Positions 35,416 to 44,202 of a stretch of 64,000 bases of DNA are shown here, piece by piece. The notes under the pieces were generated by a model that was given only the letters and a program-made list of their open reading frames with translations, was not told where the DNA came from and did not search any database. The first letter of the stretch is position 1. Each line of letters starts with the position of its first letter. Source of the DNA: an uncultured Lachnospiraceae bacterium (GTDB taxonomy: Bacteria > Bacillota > Clostridia > Lachnospirales > Lachnospiraceae); assembly GCA_902788555.1 (NCBI GenBank), contig CADAKQ010000004.1, positions 1-64,000 of the forward strand, read 5' to 3'. The translations under genes were made by a program, and so were the position numbers.

Positions 35416-35533
35416 GGTCAAGGAAGACCAAAAATCAAGGTTATTACGCTTTAGCGTATAACATAGATTATTATTAACGGCGGCATGACCGCTAGTACAT
35501 GTTGCAAGGAAGCAACATTATATTCAAGGAGGA
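35416..35533 (+). promoter_or_regulatory. CsrA-binding leader of flagellin mRNA: two GGA-loop hairpins plus Shine-Dalgarno
   Basis: Hairpin A: GGTC (35416-35419) and GACC (35426-35429) around loop AAGGAA. Hairpin B: ATGTTGC (35499-35505) and GCAACAT (35512-35518) around the identical loop AAGGAA. The Shine-Dalgarno AAGGAGG (35526-35532) supplies further GGA. In Bacillus, CsrA binds a GGA hairpin and the Shine-Dalgarno of hag to block ribosomes. Two other small hairpins (about 35441-35462 and 35479-35492) lie between. Confidence 0.75.
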
Positions 35534-35539
35534 ATTATT

Positions 35540-36358
35540 ATGGTAGTACAACACAACATGCAGGCAGTAAACACTAACAGAATGTTAGGACAGAATGTTA
35601 AGGCAGTTTCAAAGGCAACTGAGAAGTTATCATCAGGATATGCTGTTAACAGAGCAGCTGATGATGCAGCAGGTCTTTCAATCAGTGAGAAGATGAGAAA
35701 CCAGATCAGAGGTATTAACCAGGCTGTTAAGAACTCAGAAGATGGTGTATCACTTATCCAGACTGCAGAAGGTAACATGAACGAGATTCATAGCATCCTT
35801 CAGAGAATGGGCGAGCTTGCTACTAAGGCAGCTAACGACGTTAATGCATCAGAAGATCGTACTGCAATCGCAGACGAGATGACTCAGCTTAGAGAAGAGA
35901 TCGATTCTATCGCTTCTAAGGCAGCATTCAACGGAACTAAGCTTCTTAAGGGTTCATTCACAAACAAGAACCTTCAGGTTGGTGCAAACGCTGGTGAGAA
36001 CATGACTATCTCAATAAGCAAGATGACTGCTTCAGGTCTTGGAATCACTGCAGCTTCTACTAAGGTTAGCACTCATGCTTTAGCTTCATCTGCTATGACA
36101 GCTATAAGCTCAGCTATCAAGACTGTATCAGCAGCAAGATCAAAACTTGGTGCTATCCAGAACAGACTTGAGTACACTATCAACAATCTCGAGAACTACA
36201 GCGAGAACTTAACTTCAGCTGAGTCACAGATTCGTGATACTGATATGGCTTCAGAGATGACTAACTACACTAAGAATAACATTCTCCAACAGGCTGCACA
36301 GTCTATGCTTGCACAGGCAAATCAGTCTACTCAGGGTGTACTTTCATTATTAGGTTAA
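35540..36358 (+). CDS. hag: Flagellin
   Basis: 272 residues, a short flagellin with conserved D0/D1 domains at both ends and almost no variable D2/D3 region. N-terminal Q-H-N-M-Q-A-V-N-T-N-R, G-L-S-I-S-E-K-M-R and the C-terminal R-D-T-D-M-A-S-E-M plus L-A-Q-A-N-Q are typical. The D1 segment Q-R-M-G-E-L-A-T lacks the second Arg of the Q-R-x-R-E-L motif recognised by TLR5 in many flagellins. Its codon choice differs from neighbours (many CTT, ACT, GCT), as expected for a very highly expressed gene. Serines and threonines in the centre are candidate O-glycosylation sites. Confidence 0.97.
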   Translation: MVVQHNMQAVNTNRMLGQNVKAVSKATEKLSSGYAVNRAADDAAGLSISEKMRNQIRGINQAVKNSEDGVSLIQTAEGNMNEIHSILQRMGELATKAANDVNASEDRTAIADEMTQLREEIDSIASKAAFNGTKLLKGSFTNKNLQVGANAGENMTISISKMTASGLGITAASTKVSTHALASSAMTAISSAIKTVSAARSKLGAIQNRLEYTINNLENYSENLTSAESQIRDTDMASEMTNYTKNNILQQAAQSMLAQANQSTQGVLSLLG

Positions 36359-36379
36359 TTAGTTTAATCTACAAGATAT

Positions 36380-36408
36380 GGCTGACTCTTTATGGGTCAG
36401 CCTGTTTT
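36380..36408 (+). terminator. Intrinsic terminator after flagellin
   Basis: GGCTGAC (36380-36386) and GTCAGCC (36396-36402) followed by a T-rich tract. It lies close before the next gene (start 36438), so read-through may feed the glycan genes. Confidence 0.75.
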
Positions 36409-36437
36409 GTTTTATACTATCTTTTTCGGAGGTAATT

Positions 36438-38765
36438 ATGGAGTATCCGCATAAGTATTTTGAAGATGAGGTTCGTGAGGGTTTTTATATAACAGGCGAA
36501 TTAAAAAGGATTTGGGCGGCACAGTTAGAGGTTCTATCTGAGGTTGATAAGGTATGTAAAAGACATAACATCAAGTGGTTTGCGGATTGTGGTACCTTGC
36601 TTGGAACCATCAGACATAAAGGCTATATCCCTTGGGATGATGACCTTGATATCTGTATGCTTAGGGATGATTATATAAAATTTAATGAAGTGGCTAATAA
36701 AGAACTTCCTGAAGGATATTCATGTATTAATCTGAAGGATAAAGAAACATTTTATGAATATCTTACAAGAGTTGTCAATGGAAGAAAATTTGATTTTGGC
36801 GAGGAGTTTCTTGAAAAACATTATGACTGTCACTATCCAACAGGAATAGACGTATTTCCGCTTGATTATGTTTCGACTGACCCTGTGGCTGAACAGGAAA
36901 GAAAGGATGCGGCATTTGATGTGTACGTTCTTTCTGATTCTGTTACGCCTGAAAATGAGGATGATCCTGAATTTGACGAACTTGTTCGTTCTGTTGAAGC
37001 CGCATGTGGTGTAACTATTGATTCATCTTTACCTATGAAACAGCAGATGTATATTGCAGCTGAATCATTGTTCACTTTATTTGGCTCTAAAGATGCAAAA
37101 GAGGTTGTGCTTATGCCGTATTGGCTTAAGGACAATAATCATAAGTATCCGATAGAATGCTTTAGAGATACCATAATGATGCCTTTTGAATATACTGAAC
37201 TTCCGGTACCTGTAGAATATGACAGGGTATTAAAGATTGAGTATGGTGATTATATGAGACCTTCAGAGGCAGGAGGTGTTCATGATTATCCGTTTTTTGA
37301 AGGATTGGAGAATATCCTTATTAACAGAGTTGATAAGTATTATTTCAGATATAAATTTAAGCCTGAAGACTTAAAAAATGATGAGAGAAAAACAGCCTTA
37401 ACAACAAAAAAACAGGTTGTTAATTATATAGATATGACAAAAGAAGCACATGATGCCATAGCTGTTATGGTAGCACAGGGCAAGATGGATGTTGCCTGTG
37501 ATTTGCTTGCTGCATGTCAGGAAAGCACTATCAATATAGGAAATCTGCTCGAGTCTGCATTTGGAGAAGGCTTCAGTGCCGTGGCAATACTTGAAGAGTA
37601 TTGTGAATCGGTATACCAGCTTTATACAGCACTTTCACAAGGGGAATTTGGTGCGGAAGATGCGGCAGGTGTTTCATCTTTCCTTGATGATATATATGCA
37701 CGGATGAAGAGCATTCTTACAGATAAAGTTATAGACAGGAAGGAAATTGTATTTATACCATATAGAGCTGATTATTGGAGAAGTATGGAATCTATGTGGG
37801 AGGCATATAAGAAAAAAGAAGAATATGATGTGTATGTAGTACCTGTTCCTTATTATAAAAAGACATCAAGAAGTGAGCTCACTGATATGTACTATGAGGG
37901 AGATAAGCTTCCTGATTATGTAGAAGTTACAGATTATAAGAATTTTAGTTTTGAGAAGAGACATCCGGATATTATTGTAACGCAAAATCCTTATGATGAG
38001 TGTAACTATGTTATGAGTCTTGGACTTGAACATTACTCCCGTACACTAAAAAAATATACAGAGCAGCTTATATATATCCCTCCGTTTATTATGAATGAGG
38101 TTAAGGATGAGGGAAGTAAATCATGGAAAACCATGGATTATTTCTGTGCGGTTCCCGGTGTTGTACACGCAGATAAGGTTATGGTACAGTCAGAGCAGAT
38201 GAGAGCAGCATATATAAAAAGACTTACCGAGATGGCGGGAGAAGATACTGAGGATGTTTGGAATGAAAAAATATGTGTAAATCAATATCCTGTTACCGAT
38301 GAGATGACGGATGAGGATAAGAAGAAGGAGCGGAAAGAAATAATAAATGGTCTTCCGGATGAATGGAAGAGGCTGATAATAAGGCAGGATGGTGACTTTA
38401 AGAAAATATTACTGTATAATATAGGAGTAGCATCTCTTGCGCAATACGGTGAAAAAACACTCTTTAAGATAGAAAATACACTTAATAAGTTCAAAGAAGT
38501 TAAGGATGATATAGCGGTTATTTGGTATTGTAATCCTCATCTTTTACGCACGATGAAAAAAGTGGATTTAAGACTCAGAGACAGATTAAGCAAGCTTGTT
38601 GAACAGTATAAATCAGAAGGCTGGGGTATATATACAGATATGCCTGATTATGGTGATTTGATTAAAATATGTGATGCGTACTATGGAGATGCGGGAAATA
38701 TACCATATACTTGCAGGCTTGATAAAAAACCGGTTATGCTGCAAAATGTGGAAGTAGTTGTTTAG
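36438..38765 (+). CDS. LicD-family protein with C-terminal GT-B-like region
   Basis: 775 residues. About 10-310: LicD domain with A-D-C-G-T-L-L-G-T-I-R-H-K-G and W-D-D-D-L-D-I-C (metal/catalytic acids). LicD-type enzymes transfer phospho-alcohol groups (phosphocholine or similar) onto glycans. About 440-775: a region with I-V-F-I-P-Y-R-A-D-Y and D-Y-F-C-A-V-P-G-V-V-H-A-D-K resembling glycerophosphotransferase-like or GT-B folds. ATG 36438 follows CGGAGG; a longer start at 36378 overlaps the terminator. First gene of the post-flagellin locus, so a flagellin modification role is likely, but not proven. Confidence 0.75.
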   Translation: MEYPHKYFEDEVREGFYITGELKRIWAAQLEVLSEVDKVCKRHNIKWFADCGTLLGTIRHKGYIPWDDDLDICMLRDDYIKFNEVANKELPEGYSCINLKDKETFYEYLTRVVNGRKFDFGEEFLEKHYDCHYPTGIDVFPLDYVSTDPVAEQERKDAAFDVYVLSDSVTPENEDDPEFDELVRSVEAACGVTIDSSLPMKQQMYIAAESLFTLFGSKDAKEVVLMPYWLKDNNHKYPIECFRDTIMMPFEYTELPVPVEYDRVLKIEYGDYMRPSEAGGVHDYPFFEGLENILINRVDKYYFRYKFKPEDLKNDERKTALTTKKQVVNYIDMTKEAHDAIAVMVAQGKMDVACDLLAACQESTINIGNLLESAFGEGFSAVAILEEYCESVYQLYTALSQGEFGAEDAAGVSSFLDDIYARMKSILTDKVIDRKEIVFIPYRADYWRSMESMWEAYKKKEEYDVYVVPVPYYKKTSRSELTDMYYEGDKLPDYVEVTDYKNFSFEKRHPDIIVTQNPYDECNYVMSLGLEHYSRTLKKYTEQLIYIPPFIMNEVKDEGSKSWKTMDYFCAVPGVVHADKVMVQSEQMRAAYIKRLTEMAGEDTEDVWNEKICVNQYPVTDEMTDEDKKKERKEIINGLPDEWKRLIIRQDGDFKKILLYNIGVASLAQYGEKTLFKIENTLNKFKEVKDDIAVIWYCNPHLLRTMKKVDLRLRDRLSKLVEQYKSEGWGIYTDMPDYGDLIKICDAYYGDAGNIPYTCRLDKKPVMLQNVEVVV

Positions 38766-38820
38766 ATGCATGTTTAGTCGGTGAAATTATTGATTTTATT
38801 CTTGTTTAAGGAGGCTTTAA

Positions 38821-39996
38821 ATGAATATCTTATATATAGACTATCAAATGTATGGAAAAGAAGATATTATAGAAGCCTTTATGATACTGGGACATAATGT
38901 TTGCTCTACAGATGTTCCTGTTTTATATGAGCATAACAAGGAGAAAATGCATGAACTTCTTGAAGAAGACATGTCAGGAAGCGGATGTGAGATAGCATTT
39001 ACATCAAATTATCACCCGGAGGTTTCGGAATTTTGTCAAAAGCTTGGGATGAAATATATCTCATGGACCTATGACAGTCCGCTTATTGCCTTATATCATC
39101 CGTATATACGTAATGAATGTAATTATGTATTTGTATTTGACAGTGAAGAGGTAAGACAACTTAAGGCTCGTGGAGTTAAGCATGTATATTATATGCCTCT
39201 TGGTATAAATCCGGATAGATTGGATAAGATAGAGATAACCGCAGAGGACAGAAAGACTTTCTGTGCGGATGTATCTTTTGTCGCATCATTATATAATGAA
39301 GAACATAACCTTTATGATCGAATGTATGAAAGGCTTGATGGTTACACCAGAGGATATCTGGAGGGAGTGCTTAATGCTCAGAAGAATCTCTATGGTTCAA
39401 ATGTAATTGATTCCGTACTTGAGAGCAACTTAGAACTTGTCGCCAAGATGTACAAGGCTATGCCATATAAATTAGATGAAGGATGCCTCGAAGGACTGCC
39501 GTATGTATATGCGAATTATTTCCTGTGTCGCAAAGCTGCTAATATAGAGCGAATGGCATTTATCCGTGAAGTATCAAAGAGATTTAATATGAAGGTTTAT
39601 ACTCCGGGTGATTTATCAGAGGTAAAGACGGTTAAAGTTATGGGAACGGTTGATTACAAGACAGATATGAACAAGGTGTTTAAGCTTTCAAAGATTAACC
39701 TTAATATTACTCTTCCGTCTATTCATAAGGGAATTCCACTTAGAGCCATGGATATAATGGGAGCAGGAGGTTTTCTGCTTTCGAATTGGCAGGCGGACTT
39801 TGAGGGCTTGTTCGAAAATGGTGTTAATTATGCAGCATTTACAAGTCTTGATGAGGCGTTATATCAGATAGAATATTATCTGGAACATGAAGATGAAAGA
39901 GTTTCTGTTGCAGAAAATGCAAGGCAGAAGATGAGAGAAGGATTTGACGTTGTAATATTACTTCAACAGATGTTGGAGATTGTTGCTGTCGAGTGA
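38821..39996 (+). CDS. CgeB/DUF3880-type glycosyltransferase
   Basis: 391 residues. GT-B-like without signal peptide. N-terminal part resembles DUF3880. C-terminal part has L-N-I-T-L-P-S-I-H-K-G-I-P-L-R-A-M-D-I-M-G-A-G-G-F-L-L-S-N-W, typical of the CgeB glycosyltransferase C-terminal domain, where the E/D and G-A-G-G motif binds nucleotide sugar. AAGGAGG precedes the ATG. CgeB-like genes often lie beside flagellin in Clostridia, supporting a glycosylation role. Sugar and acceptor unknown. Confidence 0.75.
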   Translation: MNILYIDYQMYGKEDIIEAFMILGHNVCSTDVPVLYEHNKEKMHELLEEDMSGSGCEIAFTSNYHPEVSEFCQKLGMKYISWTYDSPLIALYHPYIRNECNYVFVFDSEEVRQLKARGVKHVYYMPLGINPDRLDKIEITAEDRKTFCADVSFVASLYNEEHNLYDRMYERLDGYTRGYLEGVLNAQKNLYGSNVIDSVLESNLELVAKMYKAMPYKLDEGCLEGLPYVYANYFLCRKAANIERMAFIREVSKRFNMKVYTPGDLSEVKTVKVMGTVDYKTDMNKVFKLSKINLNITLPSIHKGIPLRAMDIMGAGGFLLSNWQADFEGLFENGVNYAAFTSLDEALYQIEYYLEHEDERVSVAENARQKMREGFDVVILLQQMLEIVAVE

Positions 39997-40034
39997 GAAA
40001 ACAAATGGGGTAAATGAAGAAGGGGGAACAAAAG

Positions 40035-40697
40035 ATGGATTTTGAATTAACAGCATCTATGATGTGTGCCAATTTTGGCAATCTGGAACATGAGGTAAGA
40101 GAGCTTGAGGCAGGAGGTATAGACTCTTTTCATATAGACATAATGGACGGTCGATATGTACCTAACTATGCTATGTCATTAAATGATATGGTATATATCG
40201 CAGGTGCAACCAAGCTACCTTTAGATGTTCATCTTATGATAGAGCATCCAAATACACATATAGATATATTTTTAAGAAATTTACGAAAAGGTGATACTGT
40301 ATATATACATCCGGAGGCAGAGTATCATCCTTCTACGACGCTTAAGGCTATAATTGATGCAGGCATGATACCCGGTATAGCAATCAATCCGGGTACAAGT
40401 ATCGAGACAGTTATGGAGATGCTTCGTATAGTGGACAAGGTGCTCGTTATGTCTGTTAATCCGGGAAATGCAGGCCAGATGTATCTTCCTTATGTAGGCA
40501 ATAAGGTTGAAAGACTCCTTAAGATAAAAGAAGATATGAATTTTGAGGTATACTGGGACGGTGCCTGCAGTGCAGATAAGATAAAGGAATTTGCACCTAT
40601 GGGGGTAAAAGGTTTTGTACTTGGAACGACTCTTTTGTTCGGCAAGGGAAGACCTTACGGGGATATACTTAAGGATGTAAGAGCGTTGGATATTTAA
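40035..40697 (+). CDS. Ribulose-phosphate 3-epimerase-like protein
   Basis: 220 residues, TIM barrel. Shows H-I-D-I-M-D-G-R-Y-V-P-N-Y near 35-47 (metal and catalytic Asp), D-V-H-L-M-I near 66-71, M-S-V-N-P-G-N-A-G-Q, and W-D-G-A-C-S for the second catalytic Asp. The residues of the family are present, but N-P-G-F-x-G is replaced by N-P-G-N-A-G, so its substrate may differ from ribulose 5-phosphate. It lies inside a glycan locus beside a polyol dehydrogenase, so it probably makes a sugar or pentitol phosphate donor. ATG 40035 follows AGGGGG. Confidence 0.75.
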   Translation: MDFELTASMMCANFGNLEHEVRELEAGGIDSFHIDIMDGRYVPNYAMSLNDMVYIAGATKLPLDVHLMIEHPNTHIDIFLRNLRKGDTVYIHPEAEYHPSTTLKAIIDAGMIPGIAINPGTSIETVMEMLRIVDKVLVMSVNPGNAGQMYLPYVGNKVERLLKIKEDMNFEVYWDGACSADKIKEFAPMGVKGFVLGTTLLFGKGRPYGDILKDVRALDI

Positions 40698-40716
40698 AAA
40701 ATAGGAGGGGATTTAT

Positions 40717-40986
40717 ATGATGTATCCATATATTACATTGTATGACGAAACAGAAATAGTCCATTCCCACATTATTAATGAAGATGATGTGGAAAAGGTT
40801 CTTGTTCATTTCGAAAGACCAACAGCAGACGGATTTAAATCTGCAAGATGTGAATTACCAACATATAAGTGGTTATACAATGAAGGTTTTAGTGATGATG
40901 AAATAACTTTTTTTGAAGAGTTTCTCCAAAATAATGCACACCTTTTATATAAGTATGCAAGAAGTGGAGGGGTCAAGATTGCCTAG
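40717..40986 (+). CDS. Small acidic protein paired with DUF4160, unknown
   Basis: 89 residues. Contains L-P-T-Y-K-W-L-Y-N-E-G-F-S and E-I-T-F-F-E-E-F-L-Q-N-N. No family I can name with confidence. It overlaps the DUF4160 gene by 8 bases, and such small pairs often form toxin-antitoxin-like or interacting sets, but this is inference. AGGAGGGG precedes the ATG (40717, with ATG 40720 also possible). Confidence 0.55.
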   Translation: MMYPYITLYDETEIVHSHIINEDDVEKVLVHFERPTADGFKSARCELPTYKWLYNEGFSDDEITFFEEFLQNNAHLLYKYARSGGVKIA

Positions 40987-41257
40987 TCTTTTTATTGCAT
41001 CAGGTTATAAAATATATTTTTGGTCAAATGAAAATAATGAACCTATACACGTTCATATATCAAAAGGAAATCCTACTTCTAATTCTACTAAAATATGGCT
41101 TACAAGGAAAGGTGGGTGTCTGATAGCAAATAATAAAAGTCAGATACCTGAAAATGAATTGAATGAATTGATGGATATTATTTCAGCACAATATTTTATG
41201 ATATGTGCTAAATGGAAAGAGTTTTTTGTCGTTGAAGAAATAAAATTTTACTGTTAA
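40979..41257 (+). CDS. DUF4160 domain protein
   Basis: 92 residues from a TTG start at 40979, chosen because GGAGGGG (40966-40972) lies 6 bases before it and the protein then begins L-P-S-L-F, as DUF4160 proteins do. The core Y-K-I-Y-F-W-S-N-E-N-N-E-P-I-H-V-H-I-S matches the family. Function unknown. It is an odd inclusion between a sugar-phosphate epimerase and a dehydrogenase. Confidence 0.7.
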   Translation: MPSLFIASGYKIYFWSNENNEPIHVHISKGNPTSNSTKIWLTRKGGCLIANNKSQIPENELNELMDIISAQYFMICAKWKEFFVVEEIKFYC

Positions 41258-41284
41258 TTAATGATTATTTGAGGAAGATGGCAT

Positions 41285-42331
41285 ATGAAAGCTTACGTGT
41301 TACACGGAATAAATGATATAAGATACGAGGAGGTTGCCAAGCCTGTTGCCAAGGACAATGAGGTTATTGTTACAGTTAAGGCTGTAGGTATATGTGGATC
41401 TGATATACCACGTATATATCAGACAGGTGCACATGTACATCCACTCATACCGGGGCATGAATTTGCGGGGCGTGTAGTGGAACTTGGTTCCGGAGTTGAT
41501 AACAAATGGCAGGATAAGGCTGTTGGAGTATTTCCGCTTATACCATGTGGAAAGTGTGTGCCTTGTCAGCACAAGCAGTATGAGATGTGCAGGCATTATA
41601 ATTATCTTGGCTCTCGTTGTGATGGTGGATTTGCAGAGTATGTGGCAGTTCCGGAAAGCAATCTGATTGAATTGCCTAATGGCGTTGCTTATGAGCAGGC
41701 GGCTATGCTTGAACCTATGTCAGTTGCAGTTCACTGCATGAGAAGGGTTTTACCTAAAAAAGAGGACAAGGTATTTGTCTATGGACTTGGTACCATAGGG
41801 CTTTTGTTGGTTATGTTCTTAAAAGAATCAGGTATAGAAAATCTCTATGTAATCGGTAACAAAGAATTCCAAAAGAAGAATATTATAAAGTTAGGTATAG
41901 ATGAGAATAATTACTGTGACAGTAAGACAACCGATGTGACAGGCTGGATTATGGAAAAGACTGACGGAATCGGTGCTGACTGTATATTTGAATGCATAGG
42001 CAAGAATGAAACTGTATCAAAATGTATAGAGTGTGCGGCGCCTGCAGGCAAGGTCATGCTGGTGGGCAATCCGTACTCCGATATGGCACTTGATAAAAAT
42101 ATATATTGGAAGATACTCCGAAATCAGCTTATAGTGACAGGTACTTGGAACTCATCGTTTACACATGAAGAGACGGACGATTGGCACTATGTAGTTGATA
42201 AGCTTGCCAAGGCTGCGGTTAAGCCGGAAGAACTTATATCACACAGATTATCACTTGGAGAGCTCGAACAGGGCATGGAGATAATGCGAGATAAGAGTGA
42301 GGACTACGTCAAGGTGATGGGAATTATATAA
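41285..42331 (+). CDS. Zinc-dependent medium-chain (polyol) dehydrogenase
   Basis: 348 residues. Catalytic zinc site: G-I-C-G-S-D (about 36-41) and G-H-E near 58-60. Structural zinc: C-G-K-C-V-P-C and the next Cys (about 92-106). Rossmann G-L-G-T-I-G-L-L near 162. It matches the galactitol-phosphate, ribitol-phosphate and sorbitol dehydrogenase branch. Given the neighbouring epimerase-like and LicD genes, it may interconvert a ketose phosphate and an alditol phosphate used as donor. GAGGAAG upstream. Confidence 0.85.
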   Translation: MKAYVLHGINDIRYEEVAKPVAKDNEVIVTVKAVGICGSDIPRIYQTGAHVHPLIPGHEFAGRVVELGSGVDNKWQDKAVGVFPLIPCGKCVPCQHKQYEMCRHYNYLGSRCDGGFAEYVAVPESNLIELPNGVAYEQAAMLEPMSVAVHCMRRVLPKKEDKVFVYGLGTIGLLLVMFLKESGIENLYVIGNKEFQKKNIIKLGIDENNYCDSKTTDVTGWIMEKTDGIGADCIFECIGKNETVSKCIECAAPAGKVMLVGNPYSDMALDKNIYWKILRNQLIVTGTWNSSFTHEETDDWHYVVDKLAKAAVKPEELISHRLSLGELEQGMEIMRDKSEDYVKVMGII

Positions 42332-42390
42332 ACAAGAGAAACAAATACTTAAAAAATTTGTTTTCCGGTAGTACAGAGGGGGATAGAAAA

Positions 42391-43929
42391 ATGCTTAAAA
42401 CTGTAAATGGAGAAATATACCATGCCAGTGCAACGACTGCAAATGCTGTGTATGAGGTTGCGATTAATTTTTTTAAGGATGGACATGACAATGATTTGAT
42501 TGCCATAGATGATTATTGTGATGAAACGCTATATGCCAGTAAAGTGGATGTTATAAACGGAAAAATCGATGAGGATTGTTTTATACATTTTTCTCAAAGG
42601 ATGTTTAAGGATGCGAGACGCAACAAGCATATTATAGACGGAGGAATCGTACCGGTTTTAAATGAACTTGGAGAGCCTGTATGTTTGCTTCAAAGAAAAG
42701 AGTCACATGGATATATTCATTATTATGAGAAAGTTAATGGTTTGATAGATACGAGGGTATTTGAACTCTATGATGATATTGTATTTATAAATATTACTGA
42801 GCATGCATTTATACTTTTAAAGGATGCATTGGCTGATTTTAAGGGAAGAATATTTTGTATAGGAAGAGAATGGCTTGATTTTAAAAGGCTCTTACCGGGA
42901 CGGGATAACATCATATATGTAGTTGAGGAAAGTGAGATGCCAACTGATTTGGTGCCTGAAAGAACTATGTATCTTGATGAATTTGCATCATTGATGGCCG
43001 GACATGAGGATAGATGTAAGGAGGGTTATTTTTCTTATGATGAGATAATGACCTTGGTATACTTCTTTTCAATACATAAATCTTATGGAGATAAAAATCC
43101 GGACAAATCATTTTATCTGTTAAATCCAATATTTCCTATGGAGGGGCTTATGTCTATATGTGACAAGCTTCAATTCCCGTATGCATATGCAGAGGCTAAC
43201 GGATTTATACCGGTTATAAGACTTACCGGGTCAAACGATTCAATATATTCGGATTACAACGGAGATGATATATGGTCCAAATTTTTTGTTCAGCCATATG
43301 GTGAAGAGGCCAATGAATGGGAACAGGCTCAATATGTTTGTGAATTCCCTTTCAGTGTTGCAACATTTAGTGACAGATGGCTTATGAATAGAATTGTCGA
43401 TCTTAAATTAACCCCGCTCATTACGACAAATTATATAAACAATAAGGTTAAAGAAGAGATAGAAAAACAGCGTGAGGTTCTTCCAAAGCCGGATAGAACA
43501 ATAGGTGTACTTATAAGGGGAACGGACTATACGATTTCACACCTTCCCGGACATACTATAATGGCAACTCCGGAGCAGGTTATGGAAAAGATAAAAGAGT
43601 ATGAAGCAACCGGAAACTTTGACGAGATATATCTTGCAACAGAGGATGAGGATATATTACAGAGGATGAAGGAACTTTGTGGTGACAGATTAAGATATAT
43701 AGATCAAAAAAGATTTAGAATCAATCCGGGAGAACTTTTGGCTGATCAAAAGAGAGAAAGAGAAAATGAAGGTTGGCTTAAGGGCAAGGAATATCTTACT
43801 ACTTTGGAATTCTTGTCAGAGTGCAAGGCGTTTATTGCATCAGGTGGATGCAGTGGAACAACATGTGTTTTAAACTCATTTAAAGATAATTCCACAGAAA
43901 GCTATGTCTTTGATTTGGGATGTTATTGA
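42391..43929 (+). CDS. Fucosyltransferase-like (GT23/O-FucT fold) enzyme
   Basis: 512 residues. The C-terminal half has G-V-L-I-R-G-T-D-Y-T (H/R-x-R-x-x-D motif of GDP-fucose-type transferases), E-I-Y-L-A-T-E-D-E-D-I-L, R-L-R-Y-I-D-Q-K-R-F-R and A-S-G-G-C-S-G-T-T-C. These are the three conserved peptides of alpha-1,6-FucT/NodZ-like enzymes. The N-terminal half is divergent. GDP-fucose genes are not in the window, so the donor is uncertain. ATG 42391 follows GAGGGGG; the upstream TTG reading is less likely. Confidence 0.65.
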   Translation: MLKTVNGEIYHASATTANAVYEVAINFFKDGHDNDLIAIDDYCDETLYASKVDVINGKIDEDCFIHFSQRMFKDARRNKHIIDGGIVPVLNELGEPVCLLQRKESHGYIHYYEKVNGLIDTRVFELYDDIVFINITEHAFILLKDALADFKGRIFCIGREWLDFKRLLPGRDNIIYVVEESEMPTDLVPERTMYLDEFASLMAGHEDRCKEGYFSYDEIMTLVYFFSIHKSYGDKNPDKSFYLLNPIFPMEGLMSICDKLQFPYAYAEANGFIPVIRLTGSNDSIYSDYNGDDIWSKFFVQPYGEEANEWEQAQYVCEFPFSVATFSDRWLMNRIVDLKLTPLITTNYINNKVKEEIEKQREVLPKPDRTIGVLIRGTDYTISHLPGHTIMATPEQVMEKIKEYEATGNFDEIYLATEDEDILQRMKELCGDRLRYIDQKRFRINPGELLADQKRERENEGWLKGKEYLTTLEFLSECKAFIASGGCSGTTCVLNSFKDNSTESYVFDLGCY

Positions 43930-43961
43930 GGATAGTTTTTCTTTTATTTTAGGATATATTG

Positions 43962-43970
43962 TGGTACAAT
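43962..43970 (+). promoter_or_regulatory. Extended -10 promoter for the loaP-pse operon
   Basis: TGGTACAAT (TGn plus TACAAT) at 43962-43970, 33 bases after the upstream gene. It implies an untranslated leader of about 225 bases before loaP. Confidence 0.45.
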
Positions 43971-44132
43971 TTATACGGATACACTATATTACTTTAGAAA
44001 ATAATAGATTTTGCCGATAAATAATAAGGTGAGTTTTGTAATTGTTATGAAATGATGTCAGATATGGAGTAGTATACGCTGCCTATAACTGACACATGGA
44101 AATAAGGAAGGATGAGTCGGGATTATGCGGAT

Positions 44133-44160
44133 TTTTGACATAGTGTAATATATGTCAAAA
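44133..44160 (+). repeat. Perfect inverted repeat in the loaP leader
   Basis: TTTTGACATA (44133-44142) and TATGTCAAAA (44151-44160) form a 10-bp stem with an 8-base loop. A weaker TGTCAG/CTGACA pairing lies upstream at about 44056-44096. The leader (43971-44202) could carry an antiterminator recruitment or attenuator signal. Confidence 0.5.
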
Positions 44161-44202
44161 TAAGCAAAATTCCAGGCATGGCGAAGCTATGCTATAAATG
44201 CT

